64,000 nucleotides of DNA from positions 48,063,337-48,127,336 of the forward strand of contig CM055106.1 in the NCBI GenBank assembly GCA_029204225.1, read 5' to 3'. Positions 10,801-21,915 of the stretch are shown piece by piece; the first letter of the stretch is position 1, and every line of letters begins with the position of its first letter. Source of the stretch: Diphasiastrum complanatum (lineage: Eukaryota > Streptophyta > Lycopodiopsida > Lycopodiales > Lycopodiaceae). The position numbers and the translations under genes were made by a program. Under the pieces are notes generated by a model, which saw nothing but the letters and a program-made list of their open reading frames with translations, did not search any database and had not been told where the DNA came from.

Positions 10801-13800
10801 TGAAGTAGACCTCTGACCATCTCTGCAGACCTTTGACCCAGCTAAAAGAGTAGGCCACCAGCTGCAGAAGCCCATGCCACAGTACTCTGTACAGGTAGTC
10901 GTCACCGTTGTCTGTGTTACTGTAGTATGTGGCCTATGATATCAATGACCATATCAGATAGATTGTTCAATTTGGGAAGCTGGACATTGATCAGTTTTGC
11001 ACTCGCAAACTCCAGTAACTCACTTTAGCTTAACCTTAGAGAAGATCCAGTATCAGGATTCAGATCCTGGTGAGTTTTGGAGATGACAAGCCCAAATTCC
11101 AATGCCTACAGACCACTGCCCACAGTAACCCCAGATTCAAGTCTCAATAACAGACTCCCAGGCTGTGTGTGGGGACAAAGATCTGCAGTCCTCTCTGGAA
11201 AGGAGAGTGGGAGGAAAGCACCGCAGATGGTCCAGATTCTTGTGGACCCACAAACTGAACCTTGATGATACTCCATATTTACCCTAAAGCCCATACTGTA
11301 CACACCAGTTACCAATTATCCCTTGGCACCCTGGACTGATCACCAGACTACTGGGCTAGGATACTAGAGACTAATGAAATGTGCAGCATTACACGGAGGA
11401 TTATGAAGATCTCAGGTCATGGACCAACATCCTAAGCTGTGATCTCTATGATCCATCGACCATCCATCCTTCTGAGCTGTTGCATTTGTTGCTTTTTCTT
11501 CTTGGGTGTCAGAATTACAGCTAGAATTCCATAAGAGGGGGGTAGAGAAACGTGGGAGAGAGAGTAGAAAGAGAAAGAGGAAGAGGAAGAGGAAGAAGAG
11601 AGGCTGGTTCTCCAGTCCTTTTTGTTGCTTTATTGAATTTGCCACTTTTGTGGATTTGATTTTCTGAAGGTAACAGCTTTAAGGTAGATGTGGGCTATAG
11701 TAGTGCAACATTCAAGGGTTATGGAGGGTTACACGTGTGGCACTACCTTTGGTAGCTTTTACACACTTTCTTTTTGGTGCAATAGCTTTGCATTTAAAAA
11801 CCCAAATCTAAGACATAACCTATACTAATGCCACATGTTATGAAGATTTTTCTACACCACATAGTGCCTCCCTTTGCAATAAGAAGCACATTAGTAGGTG
11901 GTGATTGCTCCCCAGCGCAAATGGGAACATATCACCAAAAGGGTAGTGCCCCTTTTGAACTACATTGGGACAATACCAATTAGGGGAAAGTTTAGGGTTT
12001 AGGTTGTAGCTCCCAACCTTGCTCGACTAGCAAGCCTACCCCTAAAAATCAAACGCACTGCACCATTTCAAAATGTTGCTTTTTTTTGCCTTAACAATTG
12101 TTGAGCATTTTCTCATGCATCTTGAAACTAGGGGCTAATGTTAGCTAACGTCAGCCTACGACAACAATGAGATCCGAAGCCCTCACTCCTTGGAAAGTGC
12201 TCCTAATGTGACACTTGCCAATTAGTGAGTTTAAAGACACCCTAAGAATGAGGAACTTAAACTCTCTTAAGTTGTATTACTTGGTGAACGTACAAAACTA
12301 CGCTATTGTTTTTTGGTAACATTATTAAGCAACTAGTGGTTGTTATGTACACATAAATGCAGCAACTTGGCCAAGCCATTCATGGAACTAAGCTCCTTGG
12401 ATGTCAGTTCGCAATGCTCGGATTCGAGTCTGCACCTTCTTGGCTGCAGTCAACAATTGTACACATACACTCCACTACAATGGATATTACACTAAATTCA
12501 CTTGATGTCTGCTATACAAGGTTCTACTCCAAGGCAAGAGAGGTATGAGTGTTTCTTAGAGATAGTGCATGAATATACATTTGGTGATATCTATCATTGG
12601 GCACCTAGTAGCCATTAAGGTTGCCACAAACATGGGAGTGCATTAGTAGAATAACTACTTTCCCAAAACTCATATAGGACCAATATATTTTGCTTGTATG
12701 TCCCCCCTATGTGGTAGATTGGAGTCGAACTCTTGACCTCACAGAGAGTAAAGGAATTCCTAACCACCTCACTACTATATAGAGGATGTACTTACATTTG
12801 TAATATGTTCACTTTTTCAAAACTTATATAGAACTACCCCTAACCAATTCTAAGACAAACTTGTGTGCATCTCATGGAGCTATATTTGTAATGTCCATTC
12901 AAACACAATATATCTATTATGTTATGTTTTGTATATTGGGAATTCTTAATTGTGGTCCTCTAATATTGGTGCATTGGTTAGAATTTCCTTTCATGTGTTG
13001 AAGGTTGGGAGTTTAAATCCAATCAACCACACAAATGAGGAAATGCAGACACGAGAAAAAAAAATATAATCTCATGTGTCCTTGGACCTCCACTATCATA
13101 ACTTGTGAGCACCTAAAATGCTTCGAAAAGACTCATCTAGGTGACACTCCTAGTCTAGAGTGAATCTAGATCAATTTGGATAACTCTTTGACTTGTGAAT
13201 GAGCTAGCACATTAGATGACATTGTGCCAACCTATGAATGATCTAGTCACTTAGCTATATGAGTCGAGCTAGCTCTAGAGCTCAACTATGGGCCATGTTG
13301 GCTCTTGGAGCTTGTTGCCCTTGAGTCATATTCAAAAGTGTTTTACAACAATATGCTGTACCAAATCAATATTGTGTGTTCAGACCAAATGTGCCAAATC
13401 ACATCAAAACTATGAGGGGAGATAGGTAGTCAAAAAATTGGTAGCTGGGCATTTTTGTGCCAAGTCTTGTCTCTCCTTACCAACATATGTGAGGGTTCAT
13501 GCCCAACTAATGCTAGTAGTGATGAGGCCACTAGTTTGTGGGATGACTATCATTTTCTATTCGCCTTTGTGAATGGTCCTAGTTGAAGGATCAAGTATAG
13601 CCTTTTAGTAGCATTAAACATGGGAGTAAACCTCAGTCAACTATCTGATAGGATCTAGTGCAGTATGCAGATCACATCAAACATTCATCATAGCTACACC
13701 TCTCAAGCTATCATAGATGGCACAAGGCCTACCACCCGATAAATCTTGGTAACAACCAAATATAGTAAACTAGATAAACTATAGATCTAATTTAAACTAT

Positions 13801-15484
13801 ACAATAATACAATATTTGAAGCTTATAAAATGTATATCAGATTAAATCTAATTTATAATTCTCTCTCTTAAGCTCAAAAGTGAGAAGAGTAAAGAAAAAC
13901 AAATTGTAGTTATGTTTGGAGTGTCCAATAGATATTCTGTATATCCATGCTACCTTGTACTTGAAACACACTCAAGGGCACCATCAAACCACCAATTTTG
14001 GCACACAACTGACTTGTCCCCAATCCAACTTGGACACAAGTGGACCACATGAGCAACATGGTTCAAGCTGAGAAAATCCCACTGCCACCATGAGACTTAC
14101 ATGCTCCATCTAGCTAGGTTGACATCATATCAAACACTTACAAGCATAGACTTGTAAAGCTGACATAAATGAGTGACTGAGGCTCAACTTGAGGAAATCT
14201 TACTGCCACTATAAGCATGTACCCTCACCAAATAGACAACTAGTAGACATAATAACAAGTCACTGAGCATACCAAATGATTACTTTGTTTCTGGCGTAGC
14301 AAATGCATAAACACATCTGACTCCGAATCAGATCTAGACTTCCGTGACAAGGTAACATGCAAGCACACATTTATGCAAACCAACAGAAATACATAATACA
14401 TGACCAGACTTGTGCAAACTATGGTATCATGTCATACCAGTACCTGTCACTTGTAGATCTGCTACTACACCACTAGTCTCCAAATCGGATTCTCAATAAT
14501 GGCCTGCACCTATAACCAAGATGCCCTCATGTCCAAGCATATCCAATAGATGTCTGCATACATCATCCAAGACCAACCATCTTGATCTAATGAACGCTCC
14601 AAGCCTCATCCCTGATATATCTCCCCAAAAAACAATACTCTAAGTAGCTTTGCCCTAACATCTTGTCTAGTATATCCTGAAAGTTGATTCCCATCCATTC
14701 CCCATGCTCTAAGCACAAAAGTCTACCAAGGACTCAATGAATGAATGTACACAAACCTCATCATAGGCTATATCTTAGTAGCTCGTTCATCTCCAAAGAT
14801 ACTGATGATGATTTGCCAATCCTACATCCCATGTAGATTCAACGTAAATATAGCAAAATGCATGAAATCTATACATAGCTTATTCATGCATGTGATGGTA
14901 GATGTCTCCCCATCGATGCTAATGCCAATGACTGGCCCCTTGCTGTAATGCGATCAAGTACTCCCAAATGAATGAACCATGAAGTCCTCGCCATTAGTGT
15001 CCCATCTAGTAGATCTTTAGCAGACCACTCACCACAATTTTTGCCACCATCACACCCAAGCATGCAATATCCATCAGCTCTCCAACCTAGAGTTGGCTTA
15101 CAAATCTCCATGCCTTGCCCATTTGAGTTTGCAATATCCATATTCCATCATGAATCCCACCTATAAGCCATGTCCCATCCAAAAACTCAAGTCCAATCTA
15201 ATAAATAGCTGCTCTTTGATTATCATCATGTCATCCTATAGTCCAATCCCTATCAGGTATCCCAATGTCATCATTGATCATGAAGATCTGAGCATCTACC
15301 CTATAGTGCCCCCCCTCTGTATTCTCCCAAGCTAGCTCTAAAGCTGCTTATGAATGGTTCCAAACCAATGTCTGAGAATACACTGAGATGCGAAATCCAA
15401 ATCCACCATCAAGTCCCTCACATACTGCATATACCAATTTCCCTCCAAGTGAACCTATGAGATTTTCCATGGCCCAAACCAATG
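10801..15484. other. Long stretch without recognisable genes
   Basis: About 4.7 kb. It holds a purine-rich low-complexity run at 11536-11605 (GA/AAG/GAG repeats), which alone generates a Leu/Phe-rich minus-strand frame. The rest has only short open frames without motifs. No primer-binding site, LTR boundary or RNA gene could be supported. Confidence 0.5.
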
Positions 15485-15678
15485 GGGGGAGGGGGGTCCC
15501 CATCTTGACCGCTCAGCAAGTCTCAAGAATGAATGCTTTTGTGATTGAATGTTGAATTTCTTCACTAACCTTTGAGTTCTTTTCAGTTTTATTCCACAGT
15601 TGTTTGTTGATTTGCTCTTTTAAGTCACAATATTTAAAGTCAGGACTTTAGAATTAGTAGACCTTCACTTGAAGTTCA
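15485..15678 (+). repeat. 3' part of gypsy family G1 5' LTR
   Basis: Matches, in opposite orientation, the left part of the LTR at 48637-49607 (shared blocks CAGCAAGTCTCAAGAATG and GAATGCTTTTGTGATTG). It ends ACTTGAAGTTCA, five bases before a primer-binding site. Upstream of about 15485 the similarity stops, so the LTR is 5'-truncated or diverged. Confidence 0.75.
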
Positions 15679-15683
15679 TAGTT

Positions 15684-15696
15684 TGGTATCAGAGCC
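15684..15696 (+). other. Primer-binding site (initiator-Met tRNA type)
   Basis: TGGTATCAGAGCC, the sequence complementary to the 3' end of plant initiator-Met tRNA that primes minus-strand synthesis in many plant LTR retrotransposons. It follows the LTR end at 15678 and precedes gag at 16051. Confidence 0.85.
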
Positions 15697-16050
15697 AAGG
15701 TCTACTATTTTTTTTTTTTTGTGAAATTGATGTGAAGGCCTTGTGTATTCATTCTTGAAACAAATGCCAATACACAGGACTTTGTATGTTTACTTTTGAA
15801 TAGATTTCCCTTTCGCTCGAATTTCCTTCTTCTTACAAGATCTCTTTAATATTAGAGCTAATAGACTCCATTTGGGAGATCCTCGAGAATTGGATCTCCA
15901 ACTTGCTTTCTATTTTAGGGACAATGCTTTGCTAATGCGAGCTTCTATCTTCCTTTTTGGAGAATGGCATTTCTCTGAATCACAAGTCTATTCGTACTTT
16001 TTGCCTTGAGTTTGTGTATTTCAGGTGAATTCCAAAAACTCCAATCAAAG

Positions 16051-17275
16051 ATGGATAGCTCCTCACGAGGCTCTTCAAGCTCCTCTTCATCTATGTCGTC
16101 ATCACCTCATGTTTCCTCCAAGTCAACTTCTTCTACTCGATCTAGGAAAAGGAGGTTTGCTAAGATTTATAATAAACTTTTTAAGTTTTCTAAGTTCGAT
16201 GGAGATAGTAGCAATGAAGAGAGTTTGCTTGCTTGGATTCAAAATCTTGATACTTTTTTTGAGAAAAGTAGATACTCAAATCATTCCAAGATTCGATTTG
16301 CAATGTTACATCTAGATAAGTATGCATTACTATGGTGGGCTGCTATGAAATCAAATCACGAAGCTGCATCCACATGGCATGGCTTTAAAAAACAACTAAA
16401 GCCCACTTTTTGCCAAAAGATTATAAGAAAGATACTTTAGCTGCTTGGGACATCTTTAGACAAAGCAAAATGAGAAAGTAGTTGAGTATGTTAAGAGATT
16501 TTGGGAGTTGCTTTTAAAAGTTCAAAATTTGCATTCCATTTCCAAGAAAGAACAGAAAAGGAAGTTCTATTTGGGTTTGCATAGAAGTATACAATATGGC
16601 TTAGATCTAGTACAAGCTGATACTTTAGAACAAGTCATATACTATGCTACCAAAATTGAGCTACATGATAGTCATCGAAATGGAGGTGGGAACGAAAGGA
16701 ATGAACCTCCCACAACTCAAATTCCAAAAGAAAAGACTCAATGCCTTTCCAAAGAACAAGTGCAGGCCTATCGCAAGGAAGGAAGATGCTTCAAGTGTGG
16801 GGAAAAGGGACACCTTTTCTTCAAATGTCCACTAAAAGATGCCAAAGCTTCAAGTGCAGACAAAGGAAAGTAGGTGGTCGTACAAAGCATTGAAGATACT
16901 CAAACCCATGATCTTCTCAAAAAATGGGGACAAGTCCATAACAAACTCTGTCTAATTCTCTTTGATGCAGGCTCCTCTCATAATTTAAGCTTGCACAAGA
17001 GATAGGAGTTGGTTCTTTTTCCGAATCTATGCTTAAGGCTAAAGGTGCTTTTGTTGATGGTGATGCAAACATTTACCCTGTAATTGGAAAACTTAAGCTC
17101 CAAATCTCCGACTACTATGAACCTATAGAATTCATGGTAGGTCCTTTGCAGGGAGTAGATGTAATCTTAGGCATGCCTTGGCACAAAATGCACAATCCTC
17201 TGGTGGACTACAATAAGCATTTGATTTCATGGAAGCACAAAGGTAAAGATGTTAGTGTGCATGCAGGATAGAGTG
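16051..17275 (+). pseudogene. Gypsy family G1 gag-protease
   Basis: Gag begins at ATG 16051 with a Ser-rich stretch, then a retrotransposon-gag domain (FSKFDGDSSNEESLLAW ... ALLWWAAMK). A frameshift near 16395-16500 moves the frame, which resumes as VQNLHSISKKEQKRKFYLGL and reaches a CX2CX4HX4C zinc knuckle (CFKCGEKGHLFFKC) around 16797. After another stop (16871) and a frameshift the retropepsin follows: LFDAGSSHN near 16960, then VDVILGMPWH and ISWKHKG. RT and everything downstream are absent: at 17276 the sequence switches to an unrelated gypsy fragment in reverse orientation. Its LTR family is the one at 48637-49607. Confidence 0.88.
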
Positions 17276-20010
17276 GCGAAACAATTCCTTTCATCAACTT
17301 CTGTATTAACTGGTGTTGATTGTATCCTTGAAACATAATCGACAAGATAATGTTGTTTAGCCTTCCGAACCACAACTCAAAAATCAAACTCAGATAGTAA
17401 AAGTAACTCTCTTGCAATGCATCCCGTATTGCATCTCTTGTTCACTAAATACAACAAAGGCTGATGATTCATATAAATTGCAAAATGCGTTGCCATCAAA
17501 TAATGATGAAACTTTTTAACAGAGAAAACCATGGCCAACACTTTTCGCTTTGTGGTGGAATAGTTCACTTCAACATCATTAAGTTGTTGGCTCACAAATC
17601 TAATAGGAAAGTCTTTCTTATATTCTCCTGTCTGTGTTGATTTCCTAGAACAATTCCGTGAGTAACCCAAATTTGACACAAAGATCTGGTACTTCCAACA
17701 TTGTTCCAGCACTTTTTCTAAATGTTCCAAATGTTTTGACTTCAAACCATGGACTCCAAGATCATTCAAATAGATTTCAATGAATTTCTATAAATAATCC
17801 TTGAAAGCAAACTACATCTTTTACAACTAGGAAGAGCTGCCCTCCAAGCTTTTGAGTTGATGTCCACCAATGACTCCAAAGAGCCCTCCAAGGTGCCTCT
17901 CCTCCGATGTCCTAAGATCCTTCCAAATTAGACAATCAAAATGGCCTCAAGAATTCACCACCCAACCATTGCTAGATCCGTGCACAAGCAAGCCATTCTA
18001 GCACCCCCTTGCTTCACCACAATCAATCACATAGCTATCATCACAAACACAAGCATATTCAAAGACCCTACCCCCATCTAAGTCCCATACCAAAGATGGA
18101 TATCCTCACAAGAGTAATGAAGCAAAAAAAATGCTCTCTCCACTCTAGCCTTCCACTAGTAAATAGAAGCAAGCAACAACACAAGGATCCCCCCTCCTTA
18201 TGGGCGCCCTATCCCTCTCTTATAGATTGGAAAAGACTCCCTCCAAAGCCCTAGAGAGTGTCCTCACAAGCCAATGAGAAGAGGGGAGGCAAAGGAAAGG
18301 CCAAGAGCCTCATAAGTTAGTGGAATGTCAAGAGATACCTTCCATAACTTATGTTTCTTGGATAACCACTTCTTGGTTGCTTTAGGGACATCAAGGGACC
18401 CTAGTAGGTGCACCCTCCTACTAGGTCTCAATGACCCACATGTGATTGCTACTTTGGCCCAAGGCCAATTATATGATCATGGCTCAATGTTGAGGCCCAA
18501 TGTTTGGGAAAATGACCAATACACATGGAAAGGTCCTTCGAACACCTCACAAGGTTCCATACCTCCATCCAAGGCATAGAAACCTTCATGCCCTTATCCA
18601 AGGACTCAAGTACCTTAATCCAAAAGGCACCTACCCTTATCCAAGGGTGATTCACCATTTAGCCCCCCAGATAGTAAATGGGAACATAGTGTTTATTGAA
18701 GTACTATTAGTTACATAGGTATGTAACAACATCACTCGTTGAAAAGTACTTGGTGCATTATATAGCCCAAACAACACAACTCTGTAAGAATAGGTCCCCC
18801 ATTTTGTTGCAAAGGCAGTTTTATGCTAATCAGCAGGTGTAATCTTGACTTGATTGTAAGCACTAAATCCATCAAAAAAACTATAAGCTTTGGCACCAAC
18901 AAGATGGTCTAAAATGCTTTTGGTGAAAGGCAATGACAAACGATCCTTTCATGTAACCACATTTATAATAAGTGCTTTTGGTGATTTTGTTGGCGGTTCA
19001 TCAAGAATGTTTCGAATTTTGTTAGGATCCTAATGTCATAAGATTTGTTCATCAGTGAGTTCTGCATTCCCATTATAAAATAAAGTATGACTGATAGAAT
19101 CAGTTCATCTTCCATTGGATCTACTATTGGATTAGCTGAAATCCAAGCTACGTTCATCATATTGACAAAATTCGTGATGGCGGTAGCAAGAGTACGATCT
19201 TTTGTTTGGTATAACACTCACTTCAGATCAGTCATCATGTCAACACATGTTTTTAGTTGTACAATCAATAATGTCTAATGCTTGTTTCCAGTTAACATTA
19301 TAAATTTGAGAATCATAATGGATTCCCAATGACTTTTCTACTCGGTCACAAGTATGAACCATTGTGAAAGAATCATCATCTCCCTTTTGAATAATAGTTG
19401 ACTTGATTGTCTGAGTCAATGGATCAACTTTCACTGCTTGCTTGCAATTGTCATATGTGATTTTGCCCATACCCTAGCTGTGAATCACTTGTGCAACTTG
19501 TAACCAAGGACGTCCCAATAAAACATGATAAACTGATGGTGCTTCTGACAAGTCCATTACTACAAAAGTAATGACAAACTGGACATCAACAATCTTGACT
19601 AGTATGTCTTTCACCATGCCTTTAGATCAAATAGTAGAGTAATCTACCAAATTAATTGCAAAAGTTGTAGATTTCAACTTTGTGAGAACCCACTTGGTAC
19701 ACAATTTGGTAGAGATCAAATTGACTCCAGACTCTCTATCTATCACAACTGCCTCTCAATCAAAATGCTTATGTTGAATTGTCAAAGTGATATTCTGTTG
19801 TTCACTTTTCCAGGCGGCCTCTACAGTGAGTACTTCATTTGATTCTTCAATTCTTGCACAATATAGTTGTTGGTTTTGTACAATCTCTCAAATAATACTT
19901 CCTACATCCTTTTCAACTTTCAAATACTTCTACCTATTAAATGAAGATGCATACTTGCTAGCCACTCTATTCTGACCTTAGAAAGACATTTAAAATTAGA
20001 AAACTAGCCC
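17276..20010 (-). pseudogene. Reverse gypsy pol fragment related to the 10.8-kb element
   Basis: On the minus strand, in order: protease (EAVVIDRESGVNLIS around 19770; YHVLLGRPWLQVAQVI around 19500), a linker (VKVDPLTQTIKS, then VMMN/NVAWIS with NPIVDPMEDELIL around 19070), RT (FATKWG ... YNAPSTFQRVM near 18750) and, after an inserted LTR, the RT palm end and RNase H (PIRFVSQQLND ... NHQPLLYLVN, 17400-17650). It closely parallels the 10.8-kb element at 21025-31844 and keeps roughly 40 protease residues that element lacks. The RT thumb to RNase H junction is deleted and stops are frequent. Confidence 0.85.
17819..18728 (-). mobile_element. Solo LTR inside the reverse gypsy RT
   Basis: A 910-bp insert splits the RT codons between FQRVM and FAFKDY. 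The 5-bp duplication ACATC lies at 17814-17818 and 18729-18733. On the minus strand it starts TGTTACATACC and ends CTAGTTGTAAAA. The last 80 bp recur at 20158-20236, where they are followed by a primer-binding site, which identifies this end as the 3' end of an LTR. No internal domain is present, hence a solo LTR left by LTR-LTR recombination. Confidence 0.8.
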
Positions 20011-20144
20011 CTATTGAAAAACACACAAATTTCTAGAAGCGTGAAATGGGTGCTATTTCAATAACACTATCATAACAATTTGATGACAGATTTTTATGCA
20101 ACAAAAAAAAGAGGTTTAGAATTTACCATCATCACTTTGGAAGA

Positions 20145-20236
20145 GGCTTTGATACCATTATTACAACTAGGAAGATCTGCCCTCCAAGCTTTTGGGTTGA
20201 TGTCCACCAATGCCTCCAAAGAGCCCTCCAAGGTGT
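20145..20236 (-). repeat. LTR 3' end plus primer-binding site
   Basis: On the minus strand, 80 bp of LTR (same family as the solo LTR at 17819-18728) end in CTAGTTGTAA, followed by TGGTATCAAAGCC (20145-20157), one mismatch from the initiator-Met primer-binding site. The LTR is cut at 20236 where different sequence begins. The leader continues to about 20010 before the gypsy fragment. Confidence 0.75.
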
Positions 20237-20450
20237 TGTTGGAGAAAGAGGGTGTGTGAGTGAGAGAAACGAAAACAGCTCGAAAAGAAACGAACACAAA
20301 ATGAAGAGAACTCGAAACTCGAAAGAGAAGTGAACTCGAACAGAAAGTGTTTGTGCACAGCGGAATGAGCTATCTTATTCTTTCCCTAAGCTTGACTACG
20401 CCTATCAGACACGAACAAAACATTAGTGAAAGAAATCACGGTCGATCTGA
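20237..20450 (-). repeat. Possible LTR end of copia family A
   Basis: Lies downstream of the family A integrase remnant and, read on the minus strand, ends TTTCTCCAACA at 20237, a plausible LTR terminus. There is no second copy in the window to confirm it, and no polypurine tract is clear. Weak call. Confidence 0.3.
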
Positions 20451-21024
20451 TTACGTAGCCAAACTTTTAAGCAACAAAACATCAGAAAAATAATTTGTCA
20501 CGAATGATTTGCAAAGAGGTAGACTGAGCTCGACTTCGGGAGTCACATTTGGAGCCGCAACTGTAGGACTCCTGTTTTGCAAAAACGTTGCCACACTGCA
20601 TGCTTCCGACCAAAGTGAATTGGTCAAGCCCATTTGCTTCATCATGGAGCGTGCACTCTCCATAATAGTCCTGTTTTTCCTTTCAGCTACACCATTACTA
20701 TGCGGCATGTGTGACTGTGTGAATTGTCTTTTGATGCCGTGTTCCTTGCAAAAGTCCTCAAAATCATCAGATTTGTATTCGCCCCCTCTATCATATCTTA
20801 GCACTTTGATGCGTGCATCCAGTTGGTTCTCTACCAAAGTCTTGAACTTCTTGAAGCAGGCAAAAGCGTCAGATTTCTTCTTCAATAAATACATCCATGT
20901 CCTCCTAGAGTAATCATCTATGAAAGTCTTCAAAAGTAGGCAATCTCTCCCTCGAAGCAATGCCGCTCACAAACATCTGTAGCCCTTCCGAGACACCGCT
21001 CATTGTGGTATGTACCAATTCAAA
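20451..21024 (-). pseudogene. Copia family A copy 2, 3' half (gag fused to integrase)
   Basis: Continuation of the copia copy whose 5' half is at 31850-32302. The first codons (ELVHTTMSGVSEGLQMF ... LPTFEDFH) match gag of copy 1 (631-732). They then jump directly to an integrase catalytic core: FIDDYSRRTWMYLL, VLRYDRGGEYKSDDF, HSNGVAERKNRTIMESAR. That supplies all three DDE residues (Asp, Asp, Glu). The zinc knuckle, protease and integrase N-terminus are missing, apparently deleted at a short homology (about 20924-20936). After NRSPT the similarity ends and RT/RNase H are absent. The gypsy element inserted at 21025. Confidence 0.87.
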
Positions 21025-21783
21025 TGTTGGAGAGTTTGCGGATCCCAAGGCAACCCCAACCCTAGTTAATAAATGAGAGGGATTTGGCACTTTGCATGTG
21101 TAAGTCCAACCCGATGACCACATAGTTATTTGATTGATTAGTTAAAAGTTAATAAAGGACTTTAGGCCTTTTTGCGGGACTTTTAATGTCGCAGGGCCTA
21201 AATGTCAAGTTAGTGAATAAAGTTGGGTTTCCCTCCAATCTTGATGGTTCTCACACTTTTTTAAATTTGAATAAAAAGAGAGGCAAGATTGGACCAATAA
21301 GATTCAGAGGCCAGGGTCCTCTCTCTACTATAAAAAGGGACCAACTCGAGTTGCTCCTGATGTTCATTTCCTCGTTTCAATAAAGCAGATTGGTTCTCTT
21401 TAGAAATAAATTGATGAATGTCCTTGCTCTTCCTCTCTTTTCCTCCATTTCTCATGCTTTCTTTGGTATTTGCCAATTGTTGGATTTGATCATTATTGGG
21501 ATTGCTATTTCTTATGCTTTTTGTGAGAGAGAAAGGGAGAGAGAGAAGAGTAAGTTTCTATCATTGTTGTGGATTTAGGGTTAATGGAAGTAGGGTTAAT
21601 GGATATAGTGTTAATGCTTAGTGTTAATGGATGTTAGTGTTAGATCTTCCATTCATGTTGAAATCTGAACTATGCTATCGCTCTCATGGGAACAAACCTA
21701 CGCGTGACAACTAACTCCGTCTCTTTGATACTAGATTGACTAGATCTTGGATTCAGGTTGAGCAAGGAAAGAAACCCACTAAA
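21025..21783 (+). repeat. 5' LTR of the 10.8-kb gypsy element
   Basis: 759 bp, starting TGTTGGAGAG. It contains a TATA box (CTATAAAAAG, 21328-21337) and AATAAA (21379-21384), the expected U3/R layout. It aligns over its whole length with 31096-31844, with scattered substitutions and a small indel near 21240. The end (ACTAAA here, ACTACA in the other LTR) is followed by the primer-binding site. Confidence 0.93.
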
Positions 21784-21787
21784 GTTT

Positions 21788-21805
21788 TGGCGCCATTGCC
21801 GAGGA
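21788..21805 (+). other. Primer-binding site (Asp-tRNA type)
   Basis: TGGCGCCATTGCCGAGGA, close to the TGGCGCCGTTGCCGGGGA site known from Athila-type plant elements and matched to a tRNA-Asp 3' end. It lies four bases after the 5' LTR. Confidence 0.8.
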
Positions 21806-21915
21806 GCTACGCCAATTTTTCCAGTTTGCAGCATGTTTGGTTGATGGTTAGCTTGCATTAGGCATCTTGTCATGGCATGAATAGTGTTAAATCTGCATTT
21901 TAGGGTTAGTTAAAG

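Noticed and set aside
11412-11645. Leu/Phe-rich 77-codon minus-strand frame resembling a membrane segment
   Set aside because: It arises from the GA-rich low-complexity tract at 11536-11605; no upstream promoter or family similarity.
15093-15335. 80-codon plus-strand frame before the gypsy LTR piece
   Set aside because: Short, Pro/Ser/Ile-rich, no motif and overlapped by other frames.
20509-20913. 134-codon plus-strand frame
   Set aside because: Antisense of the copia integrase, whose catalytic motifs are on the minus strand.
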